Shown: positions 22,246 through 33,833, counted from the stretch's first letter. The stretch is 39,039 nt of DNA from an uncultured Clostridia bacterium (GCA_947624905.1 CANQMI010000005.1:1-39039); one strand, 5' to 3'. Notes: a model not told the origin generated them from the sequence alone. Translations and numbers: made by a program.

Positions 22246-24242
22246 ATGAACTACAAAATCAAGGGAGCAATTAGAAGAAATAAAGGAAGATTTGTAATAT
22301 TTGCAGTACTATGGTTATTTATGGCCATAGTACTTGTTGCACCACTTGCTTATGCACAAGACAGCTCTACAGTAAATGGTGTATTTAATTTTGGTGAATT
22401 TGTAACAGAATCAATTGCGGCATATTCAAAATTAGGAGAAGTAATTCGGAAATTTTGGAAACTACATGCCACAATTTTTTAGTTTACTTTGGAAATTTAC
22501 AATAGTATATGCAGTATTCATGTTTGTAGGATTTGTAAAAACAGCACCAAAAAACGAATATTCAGATATAGAGCAAGGATCAAGTGATTGGGCAACTAAG
22601 GGAGAACAATATAAGATACTAAGTAAAAACAAAGGAATAAGACTTGCAGAAAATAATTTCTTACCAGTTGATAAAAGAGGAAATATAAATGTATTAGTAG
22701 TTGGACGGTTCAGGATCTGGTAAATCTGCAGCATACTCTATTCCAAATGCTTACCAAATGTTAGGATCTTATGTATTTACAGATCCAAAAGGAGAGCTCT
22801 ATGATAAAACAGCAGGATTTTTACAAAGAAATGGATATGAAATAAAAGTATTAAACTTAGTAAGACCACAAAATAGTGATGGATATAATCCTCTTATGCA
22901 CATATCATCAGAACTAGATGTAGATGTAATTGCAAATACAATAGTCAAGGGACAAAAAGTAGAAGGAAGTACAGCAGACCCTTATTGGGATGATATGGCA
23001 GAAATGTTACTTAAAGCATTAATCTATTATCTACTAGCAACAAGACCAGAAGAAGAGCAAAACTTAGCAAGCTGTGCAGAACTAGTTAGAGCAGCAAATA
23101 CAAATGGTGGAAATAATTTACTTTCAGAACTTATTGGAACTCTTCCTTATGATCACCCTGCTAGAATGTATTATAAATCAATAGAAATAGCACCAGAAAA
23201 AACATATGGATCAATCTTGAGCTCATTACAATCAAAACTTGGAAAATTTGATTCAAAAGAAATTGCAGAATTAACTTCAACAGATACAATAGATTTTGAA
23301 GAAATAGGAAAGAAAAAGACAGCAGTATATGTTATATCATCAGACACACATACAGCGTATGATTTCCTACTTACAATATTCTTTGCCCAAATGATACAAC
23401 AATTATATGACTTTGCAGATTTAAGCGGGGGAACACTTCCTATGCCTACATACTTCATATTAGATGAGTTCGCTAATATAGGAAAAGTACCAGACTTTGA
23501 TAAAAAAATATCAACAAGTAGAAGTAGAAAAATACAATTTAGTGTAATTTTACAAAACTTAGACCAACTTGAGGCAGTATATGAAAAGTCCTATGAAACA
23601 ATCATAGGTAACTGCGATACACATATATTCTTAGGAAGCAATTCTCAAAAAACGGTAGAATATTTCTCTAAAGCATTAGGAGAAAAAACAGTCTCAAGGG
23701 ATAGTATATCTGTAAACAAAGATAGACACAATTGGATGCAGGGAAAAAGTGTATCAGACCAAATTAATGCAAGAGCACTTCTAACACCAGATGAGCTTAG
23801 AAGATTTGATAATGATTACTGTATAATATTTGAAAAAGGTGTAAGACCGATAAAAGCAAAAAAATATTATTACTTCTTGAATCCAGAGGTAAAAAAACTA
23901 GCAGAATTTACGTTAAATCATAATGATTCAAGAGATATAGATAGAGGAACTTGGAGAAAATATAATCCATATAACCCTTATGTCCCAGAAAAAAAGAACG
24001 GTGGAGTTCAGGATTTAAAAGTAGAAAGTCTTGATGATTTATTTGTAGAAGAAGATACAAAAAATACACAAGAGCCAAAAACAGAAAATCCAAAAGAAGA
24101 TGTAGCACCAGTACTTCCACAAGACATACTCCAAGAATCATCAGAAAATATAAACGAAACAGAAAACCAAGAAGAAATAGATCTACAGAAAGAACTTGAA
24201 GCAAAATTTGATGAACTATTTGGACCAGTAGAAGATAAGTAA
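22246..24242 (+). CDS. TraG/VirD4-like coupling ATPase, needs two +1 recoding events (22447, 22706)
   Basis: Three ORF pieces join as ...SKLGEVIGNFGNYMPQFFSLLW... and NINVLVVGGSGSGKSAAYSIPNAYQMLGSYVFTDPKGELYDKTAGFL; Walker B YFILDEFANIG. Confidence 0.92.
22447..22450 (+). other. CGGA recoding site 1 in TraG/VirD4-like gene
   Basis: In-frame CGG; EVI-G-NFGNY. Confidence 0.87.
22706..22709 (+). other. CGGT recoding site 2 in TraG/VirD4-like gene, inside Walker A
   Basis: In-frame CGG; VVG-G-SGSGKS. Confidence 0.93.
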
Positions 24243-24248
24243 GAATAA

Positions 24249-24296
24249 AAATAATAAAAGCAATAATAATTAGTTATTATTGCTTTTATTATTTTA
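24249..24296 (+). terminator. Rho-independent terminator
   Basis: aataaaagcaataataa-ttag-ttattattgcttttatt. Confidence 0.8.
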
Positions 24297-24411
24297 GGGA
24301 AAATCAAGAAAGCGACTTCTTCTATATTATAAAAAACTATTCACATTTTAAATTTACTATGTTAAAATATTGATATCAAAACAACACTTGATGTAAAAAA
24401 AGGAGAAACCA

Positions 24412-25960
24412 ATGAGTAAAATTTTAAAAAAAATACCATGGGCTATAGCAATAGTACTATTAATAATTGTATTAATTCTTAATATTGTGTACACAATGGG
24501 AATAACACGTGATGAAAGAATAATAGTAAATAAAAATAACCTAATCGATATATCATGCTCAGTATTGATAGCAGTTGCTATAATAGTAGTATCACAAATA
24601 ATCAAGAAAAAATCTTATATAATAAAAGATAAAAACTTCGTATTTGGTATCTTTGTTGTAATATATATAATATGCCAATTACTATGGATAGATAATAGAT
24701 ACATAGCATTATCAGCAGATCAAAAGTATACCTATGAATTAGCTGCAGCCATGAAAGATGGCAATATACAAGAATATGTAGCCAATACTAATGATGTATA
24801 TGGAAATATATCAATGACTAGTTACCTAGAATGTTACCCACAACAAATAACATTATCATTTGTATGGAATATACTATTTCACATATTCAATAGCACAGCA
24901 ATTGTAATTATCATGCAATTTAATGTATTCTGCAATGCACTGACAGTAGTTTCAACATATCTAATATGTAACGAAATATCTAAAAAATATAAAACAAATA
25001 AATATCAAGGAACAATATTAATATTTACATTCTTACCAATATTCTTACTCTGTGTATTTGCATACGGAGATATACCAGGATTAGCATTTTCAATGCTTGG
25101 ATTGTACTTTATAATCAGGCATGTAAACGATAAAAAGATAAGATATGCAATTTTTTCAATATTATCACTCACCTTAGCATGTATGGTTAGAACAAATTCA
25201 TTAATATTTGTTATAGCAATACTCATTTATCTATTCTTGGATATGATAACAAAAGGTGATACCAAAAAAACAGCAAAAGATATTTTAACTAGAATCGCAG
25301 TAGTCATAGGACTAATTGCAATGCTAATTATTCCATCAACAATAATAAAAAATTACTACTTGAGTAAACTAAATTTGGACAAGAACGGATCTTTCCCAGC
25401 ATCAGGATGGATCTGTATGGGAATTCAAGAAGGAGAATGTACATCTCGGATGGTACAACTATGATATAGCTAAATTAAGATATACAACAGAAAATCCCGA
25501 AATATCAAAAACAATGTTTAACATAATGATAAAATCAAGGATAAAATATTTTCAAGAAAATCCAAAAGAAATGGCTGAATTTTACTTTAGAAAAACAAGA
25601 TCAATGTGGGCAGAGCCAAGCTATGGAGGATTATTCTACAATCAAAATTTTCAATACAAAGAAGAAGATAGAAATGTCAAATACTCAACAGGATATCACA
25701 TGGTGCAACATTATCAAAGAGCATTAATATTCATTATAGTGGGGGGAACACTACTTACACTAATAAAAAACAGAAAAAATCTATCAAATGAAGTTATATT
25801 ACTTATAACGATCTTCATAGGAGGATTCTTATTCCACACAATGTGGGAAGCAAAATCAAGGTATGTATTCCCGTATATCATGGTTTTGATACCAGTGGCA
25901 ATAATAGAACTTGACATCAAGAAAACTCTAAAAAAATTTAAAAGGAATGATGAAAATTGA
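24412..25960 (+). CDS. Multi-pass membrane glycosyltransferase-like protein, +1 recoding at CGGA 25447-25450
   Basis: Many TM segments; skipping C25447 joins GWICMGIQEGECTSGWYNYDIAKLRYTTENPEISKTMFNIM... Confidence 0.82.
25447..25450 (+). other. CGGA recoding site in membrane glycosyltransferase-like gene
   Basis: In-frame CGG; CTS-G-WYNYD. Confidence 0.88.
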
Positions 25961-27028
25961 AATTTGTGCATATAGCAGATGTGCATTTTGATAGCCCATT
26001 TACAACACTTGAGACGAAAAAACTTGGAGAACAGAGAAGACTTGAACAAAGAAATGCTTTCAAAAAAGTAATTGAATATATCAGGAAAGAAAATGTTCCA
26101 TATCTATTTATATGTGGCGATTTGTATGAAAATGAGTATATTAAACAATCCACAATACTCTACATAAATAAATTATTTGAAACAATTCCTGAAACAAAAA
26201 TATATATTATACCAGGAAATCATGATCCATATATAAAAAATTCATATTATGAAAAATACAATAATTGGGCCGGAAATGTAAAAATATTTCAAGAAAAATT
26301 AGAGAAAATAGAAGACAAAAATGTATGTATATATGGCTATGGATTTCAAGACTTTTACATGAAAAGATTTGAATATGAAAATATAGAACTTGAAAAAAAT
26401 AAAATAAATATTTTGCTAACACATGGAACACTTGATGGGGCGAAAGAAAATGAAATGCTATATAATCCACTATCAAAAGCAATCCTAAAAAATCAGGGAT
26501 TTTACTACATTGCATTAGGCCATATTCATCAGACAATATATCAAGAAAACATTGTATACCCAGGATCACTTATATCACTTGGATTTGATGAAATAGGCCC
26601 ACATGGAATGATTGTGCGGAGAAATAGATGAAAATACAAAAGAACTAAAACTAGAATTTGTACCTGTAGATGAAAAAGAATATGCAGAACTAAAACTTGA
26701 TGTAACTGATATAGCATCAGAAGAAGAATTAATAGAAAAAATCAATGATGGCAAATTTGAACAAGATAAATATTGGAAAATAATACTTACAGGTGAAAAA
26801 TACATAGATATAAATTCAAATAAAATTCTAAAATATATAGTTCATCAAAATGTAATAAAAATAAAAGATATGACCAAAATAGGAATAGATTTGAATTTAA
26901 AAGCCAAGAAGAATAACCTTGAAGGAATATTTATAAGAAAGCTTCAAGAAAGGCTCAAGGAATTTCCAGAAGACAGTGAAAAGATTTATAAAGCTATAGA
27001 AATCGGTTTGAACGCCTTTGATAAATAG
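25957..27028 (+). CDS. DNA repair metallophosphoesterase, SbcD/YhaO-like, TTG start, +1 recoding at CGGA 26617-26620
   Basis: FVHIADVHFDSPF, CGDLYEN, PGNHDPY, LGHIHQ; skipping C26617 restores GFDEIGPHGMIVGEIDENTKELKLEFVPVDEKEYAEL. Confidence 0.9.
26617..26620 (+). other. CGGA recoding site in SbcD-like gene
   Basis: In-frame CGG; HGMIV-G-EID. Confidence 0.9.
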
Positions 27029-27042
27029 AAAGAAAGGAAAAT

Positions 27043-28923
27043 TTGATGCGAATAAAAAAGATTAAAATAAACAATTTTGGAAAATTAAAAAATCAAGAAA
27101 TAGAGTTCAAAAATGGAATAAATGTTATATATGGAGAAAATGAGAGTGGCAAAACAACACTCTTGAAATTTATAACAGGCATGTTCTATGGAATGAGTAA
27201 AAATAAAAATAAACAAAAAATGAGCGACTATGATAAATATATGCCTTGGAAGGGAGAAGAATTTTCTGGGAGTATAACATACATTCTTGATAATAATCAA
27301 GAATATCAAGTATATAGAGATTTTACAAAAAAGAATCCACAAATTTTTGATAAAAGTGGGAATGATGTAAGTAAAATGTATACAGTAGATAAAACCTATG
27401 GAAATCAGTATTTTTTAGAACAAACCAAAGTTGATCAAGAGCTATTTAATATGTCTCAAGTAATAATGCAGCAAGAAGTAAAACTTGATGAGAAGAAACA
27501 AAATACATTGATACAGAAAGCATCAAATATCATGTCAACAGGGGAAGATGATGTTTCATACCAAAAAGTTCTAGCAAAACTAAATAAAATACAAACAGAA
27601 GAAATAGGAACATTAAAAAGCCCTACAAAACCACTATATATCCTTGAGAAAAAAATAGATGAATTAAATAACCGTAAAAAAGAACTAGAAGAAATGGAAT
27701 CTTTTGAGAATGAGATAGAAGATGCAAAAGATGAAATAACAAACAAACTTGATGACGCAAAAAAAGAATTAGAAATATTTCAAGAATTACAAAAATTACA
27801 GAATGATGAAAAATTAGAAGAAGAAAAAATAAATGTAAATAAAAGTGCAAAAAACGAAATAGAACTACAAAAAGAAAACATAGAAGAAAATATAAATCAA
27901 ATAGAACTTGAAAAAAAGGTAAAAATACCAATAATAACATACATAATATCAGTATTGTTAACTATAATTGGAATAATGATGTACTTGATAAACAAGAAAA
28001 CAATAGGAATATCTCTACTTGTGATAGCATGCGCAATTACGCTAATTAGCTTGATCATAAATATAATTAAAAATAAAAATATAAAACAAAATAATGAGCA
28101 AAAAAACAAACAACTTGAACGATTAAAAACAAAACTAGAGTTACTTGAAAATGAAATCAAGGACAAAGAAAAATTAATAATTGAGAGAGAAGAAGATATA
28201 AAAGCAAAAATAGATTTACAAAAATCAAACCTGAAAAGCCGATATTCAAAAATACAAAATTCAGATAATCTATTAATAAAAAAACTTGAAAATGATAATG
28301 TCATTCAAAAACAGAATTTTATAAATGAACTAAAACTAGAGTTAACTAAATTAGAAATGAAACAAAGAGAGATAACAAACAAACTTGGGGACTCTGCAAA
28401 AATACAAGAAGAGCTTAAAGCTAGCCAAGAAGAGTACGAAGATCTTTTAAACTACAATGAATCAATAGAAATTGCAAAAGAGGCGCTTGAAAGTGCATAC
28501 ATAGAAATGAGAGAAAACGTAACTCCAAAGTTTACAGTCGATTTATCAAACGCAATAGACAAGATAACTAATGGTAAATATAAAAAAGTGAAAGTAAATC
28601 AGGAAAATGAATTAATGATAGAAACAGAAGATGGTAAGTATGTGAAAGCAGATGTACTAAGCACAGGGACAATTGACGAATTATATTTATCACTTAGAAT
28701 CTCAAGCATAAATGAGTTAATAGAAGAAAACATGCCAATAATACTTGATGAAACATTCGCATATTTTGACAGGAAAAGATTAGAAAATGTACTTGAATTT
28801 TTAAGTGATAACTATCAAAATAGACAAATTATAATCTTGACTTGCACAAATAGAGAATGCGAGGCATTAGAAAGTCAAGATATATCATACAACAAGATAC
28901 TTCTAAGTGTTGACAATACCTAA
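27043..28923 (+). CDS. AAA ATPase, SbcC/YhaN-like
   Basis: INNFGKLKNQEIEFKNGINVIYGENESGKTTLLKF, coiled coils, C-terminal ILDETFAYFD. Confidence 0.9.
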   Translation: MMRIKKIKINNFGKLKNQEIEFKNGINVIYGENESGKTTLLKFITGMFYGMSKNKNKQKMSDYDKYMPWKGEEFSGSITYILDNNQEYQVYRDFTKKNPQIFDKSGNDVSKMYTVDKTYGNQYFLEQTKVDQELFNMSQVIMQQEVKLDEKKQNTLIQKASNIMSTGEDDVSYQKVLAKLNKIQTEEIGTLKSPTKPLYILEKKIDELNNRKKELEEMESFENEIEDAKDEITNKLDDAKKELEIFQELQKLQNDEKLEEEKINVNKSAKNEIELQKENIEENINQIELEKKVKIPIITYIISVLLTIIGIMMYLINKKTIGISLLVIACAITLISLIINIIKNKNIKQNNEQKNKQLERLKTKLELLENEIKDKEKLIIEREEDIKAKIDLQKSNLKSRYSKIQNSDNLLIKKLENDNVIQKQNFINELKLELTKLEMKQREITNKLGDSAKIQEELKASQEEYEDLLNYNESIEIAKEALESAYIEMRENVTPKFTVDLSNAIDKITNGKYKKVKVNQENELMIETEDGKYVKADVLSTGTIDELYLSLRISSINELIEENMPIILDETFAYFDRKRLENVLEFLSDNYQNRQIIILTCTNRECEALESQDISYNKILLSVDNT

Positions 28924-28938
28924 AAAAGATTATATAAT
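28910..28938 (+). promoter_or_regulatory. Sigma-A-type promoter of prfA
   Basis: TTGACA - 17 nt - TATAAT overlapping end of upstream gene. Confidence 0.75.
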
Positions 28939-28976
28939 ACCAAGGATAGTTAAATGTTAAAGAAAGGGGAAATATA

Positions 28977-30041
28977 ATGTTCCAAAGATTAGAAGATGTA
29001 GAAAAGAGATATGATGAATTAACCGTCAAGATTAGCGACCCAGAAGAAATTGCAAAAACAAATTCTTGGCAAAAACTTATGAAGGAACACTCAGAACTTA
29101 CTCCTATAGTAGAAAAATATAGAGAATACAAAAAAGCAGAACAGACAATAGAAGAAAATCAAGAATTATTAAAAGATCCTGAACTTAGAGAATTAGCACA
29201 ATTAGAAATAGATCAAGCAAAAGAAGAATTACCTAAAATAGAAGAAGAATTAAAAATACTTTTGATACCAAAAGACCCAGATGATGATAAAAATATAATA
29301 TGTGAAATAAGAGCAGGAGCAGGAGGAGAAGAAGCAGCACTATTTGCGGGAACATTATTCAGAATGTATTCAATGTATGCTGAAAAGAAACATTGGAAAT
29401 TAGATATATTAAATGAAAACGAAACAGAACTTGGTGGATATAAAGAAGTAACATTCATGATTACAGGAAAAGGAGTATACAGCAGATTAAAATTTGAAAG
29501 TGGAGCACACAGAGTTCAAAGAGTACCAGATACAGAAAGTAGTGGAAGAATACATACATCAGCTGCAACAGTAGCAATATTACCAGTTGTAGAAGATGTA
29601 GAAATAGAAATAAATCCAGCAGATATCAAGATGGAAGTATATAGAGCATCTGGAGCAGGAGGACAGCACGTAAACAAAACATCATCTGCAGTTAGATTAA
29701 TCCACGAACCAACAGGAATAGTTGCAGAATGCCAAACAGAAAGATCACAAGTACAAAACAGAGAATATGCAATGAGATTATTAAAATCAAGATTATATGA
29801 AATAGAAAAGCAAAAACAAGATGAAAAACTTGCAAGTGAAAGAAAGAGTCAAGTAGGAACAGGAGATAGAAGCGAAAAAATCAGAACATACAATTATCCA
29901 CAGGGAAGAATAACAGACCACAGGATAGGATTAAGTATATATCAGATGGAAAACTTCTTGAATGGAGACCTAGATGAAATGATAGATGCGTTAATTACAG
30001 CAGATAGAGCCGAAAAATTAAAAGGAGAAGGAGAATCATAA
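28977..30041 (+). CDS. prfA: Peptide chain release factor 1
   Basis: [37 protein letters not shown]-family domain; full length without recoding. Confidence 0.96.
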   Translation: MFQRLEDVEKRYDELTVKISDPEEIAKTNSWQKLMKEHSELTPIVEKYREYKKAEQTIEENQELLKDPELRELAQLEIDQAKEELPKIEEELKILLIPKDPDDDKNIICEIRAGAGGEEAALFAGTLFRMYSMYAEKKHWKLDILNENETELGGYKEVTFMITGKGVYSRLKFESGAHRVQRVPDTESSGRIHTSAATVAILPVVEDVEIEINPADIKMEVYRASGAGGQHVNKTSSAVRLIHEPTGIVAECQTERSQVQNREYAMRLLKSRLYEIEKQKQDEKLASERKSQVGTGDRSEKIRTYNYPQGRITDHRIGLSIYQMENFLNGDLDEMIDALITADRAEKLKGEGES

Positions 30042-30158
30042 GATATTCTCCAATTCTTAGTTACAGCTATTGAAAATTATGTAAAATAGTGCTATAATAT
30101 AAATATCCTATGGGTGTAAAATCACCTACTCTACAGGAATTTATAAGGAGGATATGTT

Positions 30159-30416
30159 GTGTTGGACTTCGAGAGCTTTGATCTTCGTGTAATCCAGATG
30201 GGCAAAGAATGTGTGCGGACAGGGAAGACGGTAAGGCAGCTTGCGGAAGATAGCATTTATTCTAAGTCTACGGTGTATACGGATTTGACGAAGAAATTGC
30301 CGAAAATTCATCCCATACTTGCCAAGCAGGTGAGAGAAGTTCTGAATAAAAACAAGGCAGAACGTCATATTCGAGGAGGAAGAACAACGAAACAGAGATA
30401 CACAAAATCAAGATAA
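30159..30416 (+). CDS. spoIIID: Sporulation transcriptional regulator SpoIIID-like, in a higher-GC island
   Basis: GKTVRQLAEDSIYSKSTVYTDLTKKLPKIHPILAKQVREVLNKNKAERHIRGGRTTKQRY aligns without gaps to recalled B. subtilis SpoIIID; in-frame CGG at 30216. Confidence 0.9.
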   Translation: MLDFESFDLRVIQMGKECVRTGKTVRQLAEDSIYSKSTVYTDLTKKLPKIHPILAKQVREVLNKNKAERHIRGGRTTKQRYTKSR

Positions 30417-30423
30417 CCCTTAT

Positions 30424-30458
30424 AAAAAAGAACAGATTCAATATCTGTTCTTTTTTAT
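30424..30458 (+). terminator. Rho-independent terminator
   Basis: aaaaaagaacagat-tcaat-atctgttctttttt. Confidence 0.85.
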
Positions 30459-30557
30459 GCTCAAGTAGAAAATTTTAATTAAAAAATATTATCTATTGCA
30501 AATCAAAAATTCTATGATATAATCATAAAAAAGCAATGATAAAAAGGGAGATAAAAT

Positions 30558-30980
30558 ATGGATAATAATGAGAATGAATTATTAAACAAAAACCTTGAAA
30601 AATTAATAGAAACAGCAAAAAATGTAAGAAAAAATGCGTACACACCATACTCAAACTATAAAGTAGGATGTAGCTTACTAACGAAAACAGGAAAAATCTA
30701 TTCAGGATGTAACATAGAAAATGGCGGAATAATGTCCATCTGTGCAGAAAGAGTAGCATTTACAAAAGCAGTATCAGAAGGAGAAAAAGAATTTGAAGCG
30801 ATACTTGTCCTAGGCGGAGAAGATGATCTAATATACACAACTCCTTGTGGATATTGTAGACAATTCATGACAGAGTTTTGCAAAAAAGATTTTATAGTTT
30901 GCATGTACTATCAAGATGGAAAAATAGTAAAAAAGACTCTTGAAGAATTACTACCAGACAGTTTTAGTTTAGAAAAATAA
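30558..30980 (+). CDS. cdd: Cytidine deaminase
   Basis: YTPYSNYKVGCSLLTKTGKIYSGCNIENGG...CAERVAF...PCGYCRQFM. Confidence 0.95.
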   Translation: MDNNENELLNKNLEKLIETAKNVRKNAYTPYSNYKVGCSLLTKTGKIYSGCNIENGGIMSICAERVAFTKAVSEGEKEFEAILVLGGEDDLIYTTPCGYCRQFMTEFCKKDFIVCMYYQDGKIVKKTLEELLPDSFSLEK

Positions 30981-31038
30981 TCTGAGAAAAATCTCTTTTC
31001 GAGTCCGGCAAAATAAAACATAAGAGGAGAATGTAAAT

Positions 31039-33021
31039 ATGAATAAAAAAATTGTATTTTTAGCAACTGTATTTTTCACGTTTATAATTTTGATATTTTC
31101 ATTAAATACGACGTCTTATGCGGGATATCAAGATATGAGGAATCTTGACTATACAGTAACATTAAATGAAAATGGAACAGTAGATGTAGTTGAAACTTGG
31201 GACATATACGTATCAGACACAAATACACTATTTAAAACATTTGATTTGGATGAAAGTAAATATGGAGAAATTACAAATGTCAAGGTTCAAGAAATATCAG
31301 AAACAGGAAAAGTATCAAACTTTATCAAAACAAATGAATATGCGTATCATGTTAAAAAAGGGCACTACTATGCACTAAACACAAGTAGTGATGAATTTGA
31401 AATAGCTTGGGGTGTTTCAATAACTAGTTCAGCTAGAAAAACATATCAAATTAGTTATACAATAGTAGATGCAATCAAGAACTATGATGATTGCTCAGAA
31501 TTTTACTGGCAATTTATAGGTCAAGAAAATGCAATTACAGTAAGCGAATTAAAAGGAACAATAAAACTACCAAAACCAGTAAAAGAAAAAGCAAATTTAA
31601 AAGTGTGGGCTCATGGGCCATTAAATGGAGAAATACAAATTGTAGATAACCAAACAGTTTCATTTGAAGTCTCACACCTCAGCGCAAATAAAATGGTAGA
31701 AACAAGAGTTGCAGTTTTAGAAGACATATTCTCAGAAAATCAAAACAAAATAAATTCAGATAGACTTGACACCATACTTAGTGAAGAAAATACGTGGGCA
31801 GAAAAAGCAAATCAAGAAAGAGAAGAATTAATCAAAGAAGAGGAACTGGCAGAAACAATTGCAACAATATGTATTGTTATTATGATGCTAGTAAACATTG
31901 GAATAATAGTATTTTTCGTCATAAAAATTATAAAATACGCAAAAGCCTTGATAAATACTAAGGAATTAAAACCAGAAACAGAGCTTGAATACTTTAGAGA
32001 TTTCCCAGATGAAAATGCGACTCCAGGAGATGCTTCCTTCTTATACTATTTTGATAAAAAAGATGGCTTCAAGAATAATATATCAAAAATAGTGTCTGCA
32101 ACAATGTTAAACTTAGCACTAAAAGGAGCTATAACCTTTGAAAAAAACGAAAAAGATGAAATAGTAATAAACATTAATCATACAAGTCAAGATTCTAACT
32201 TGAAACCTGATGAACTATCAGTATACAATGTATTATCAAATACACAGAAATACATAGCAAATAAGAAAGATGACAATATAAATGAAATAGAAATAACAAT
32301 GAAAGACGTTGAAAAATATGCAAAAAATAACGACAGAAGTTTCTTATCAAACATAGAAGGAATAGAAGAAAACGTAAAAAATAATCAAGCACAACAAGGA
32401 AACTATGAAAAATCATCAGAAAAAGCCTCAACAAAATGGAGAGGAAAAAAGACAGCATACTATGTAACAGCATTTATATTTGTATGTTCAATAGCGGTCA
32501 TGATAGTAGTACCAGCCTTGATTTTAGGAATTATATCAAGCATTATATGTGGAATACTATGTGGTAAGCTTGAAAATAAAACCAGAAAATTAACCCAGAA
32601 AGGTATAAATGAAAAAGAAGAATGGGAAGCATTAGAAAGATACATGGTTAACTTTTCAATGCTTGATGAAAGGGAAGTCCCAGAGCTTGTCCTATGGGAA
32701 AAATACCTAGTTTATGCAACAGCATTTGGAGTAGCAGATAAAGTTTTAAAACAATTAAAAGTAAAATATCCAGAAGCACTTGATTTGGATGGAAACTTTA
32801 GTTCAAACTATACATACTTCTATATGATGAGTACATACAACTTTGATAGAGTTATAGGAAATGGAATCCAAAGAGCATACAATGCAGGAATTAGCTCAAG
32901 AAATGCAAGGCAAGGATCATCATACGGAAGCTTCTCGAGTCGGCGGAGGCCGGAGGAGGAGGCTTCTCAGGTGGACGGCGGACGGCGGTGGAGGCCGGAG
33001 GCCGGAATGGGCGGAAGATAA
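31039..33021 (+). CDS. DUF2207 membrane protein; Gly-rich tail encoded through six CGGN recoding sites
   Basis: Signal peptide, DUF2207-like ectodomain, TM segments; quadruplet reading of the tail gives SFSS-G7-FS-G11-MGGR ending at the same TAA. Confidence 0.92.
   Translation: MNKKIVFLATVFFTFIILIFSLNTTSYAGYQDMRNLDYTVTLNENGTVDVVETWDIYVSDTNTLFKTFDLDESKYGEITNVKVQEISETGKVSNFIKTNEYAYHVKKGHYYALNTSSDEFEIAWGVSITSSARKTYQISYTIVDAIKNYDDCSEFYWQFIGQENAITVSELKGTIKLPKPVKEKANLKVWAHGPLNGEIQIVDNQTVSFEVSHLSANKMVETRVAVLEDIFSENQNKINSDRLDTILSEENTWAEKANQEREELIKEEELAETIATICIVIMMLVNIGIIVFFVIKIIKYAKALINTKELKPETELEYFRDFPDENATPGDASFLYYFDKKDGFKNNISKIVSATMLNLALKGAITFEKNEKDEIVININHTSQDSNLKPDELSVYNVLSNTQKYIANKKDDNINEIEITMKDVEKYAKNNDRSFLSNIEGIEENVKNNQAQQGNYEKSSEKASTKWRGKKTAYYVTAFIFVCSIAVMIVVPALILGIISSIICGILCGKLENKTRKLTQKGINEKEEWEALERYMVNFSMLDEREVPELVLWEKYLVYATAFGVADKVLKQLKVKYPEALDLDGNFSSNYTYFYMMSTYNFDRVIGNGIQRAYNAGISSRNARQGSSYGSFSSRRRPEEEASQVDGGRRWRPEAGMGGR
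32941..33006 (+). other. Cluster of six CGGN recoding sites (32941, 32951, 32976, 32983, 32996, 33003)
   Basis: Parsed as cggc gga ggc cgga gga gga ggc ttc tca ggt gga cggc gga cggc ggt gga ggc cgga ggc cgga. Confidence 0.92.
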
Positions 33022-33093
33022 ATAAAAAGTAACTATTTCGGTAATGGTCTAAATTTATATGTTATTGCATAAATTTAATTGAGGTGCATAACT

Positions 33094-33832
33094 TTGAATA
33101 TACTGAAAAATACTTTATTAGGTTTATTTTTTGGAACATTTGGAACGACGATTCGGTGGAATAATAGGTGTAAAATTTAATAATACTTCAAATAAACTAC
33201 TTAGTTTTATTCTATCATTTGCATCAGGCCTAATGATGGCAATTGTTTGTTTTGATTTAATTCCAGAAGCAATTTCTGTATCTGATTTTTCAAGTGCCAT
33301 AACAGGGATAGTGTTTGGAATAATTGCTATGATTATATGTGATGTAATTGTACAAAATAAAATACAAACAAAGCAAAACAAATATAAAAAGAATAGTCTG
33401 CTAAAAACAGGAATTGCAGTAGGTATAGGACTTGCACTTCATAATTTGCCAGAAGGGTTAAGTATTGGTGCAGGATTTGAAGCATCAATAAAACTTGGAT
33501 ATTCACTCGCAATAGCAATAGCAATTCACGATATACCAGAAGGAATATCAATGGCAGTACCAATGAAAAATGGAGGAATAAGTTCATTTAAAGTAGTAGT
33601 GTATGTTATCCTATCAGGAGTAACAACAGGAATAGGAGCATTTTTTGGAAGCTTGGTAGGTTCAGTTTCGACGGTAGTAATATCGTTATGCTTAGCATTT
33701 GCAGCAGGAGCAATGCTCTACATTGTAACGGGAGAGCTTATTCCAGAAGCAAATGATTTATACAAAGGAAGAATATCAGCTATAGGAAATATAATAGGTT
33801 TTTTACTTGGAATAATTGCAGTAAGAATATAA
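33094..33832 (+). CDS. ZIP family metal transporter, TTG start, +1 recoding at CGGT 33154-33157
   Basis: Skipping C33154 joins NILKNTLLGLFFGTFGTTIGGIIGVKFNNTSNK; HNLPEGLSIG and HDIPEGISMA metal motifs. Confidence 0.9.
33154..33157 (+). other. CGGT recoding site in ZIP transporter
   Basis: In-frame CGG; GTTI-G-GIIG. Confidence 0.87.
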
Positions 33833-33833
33833 A

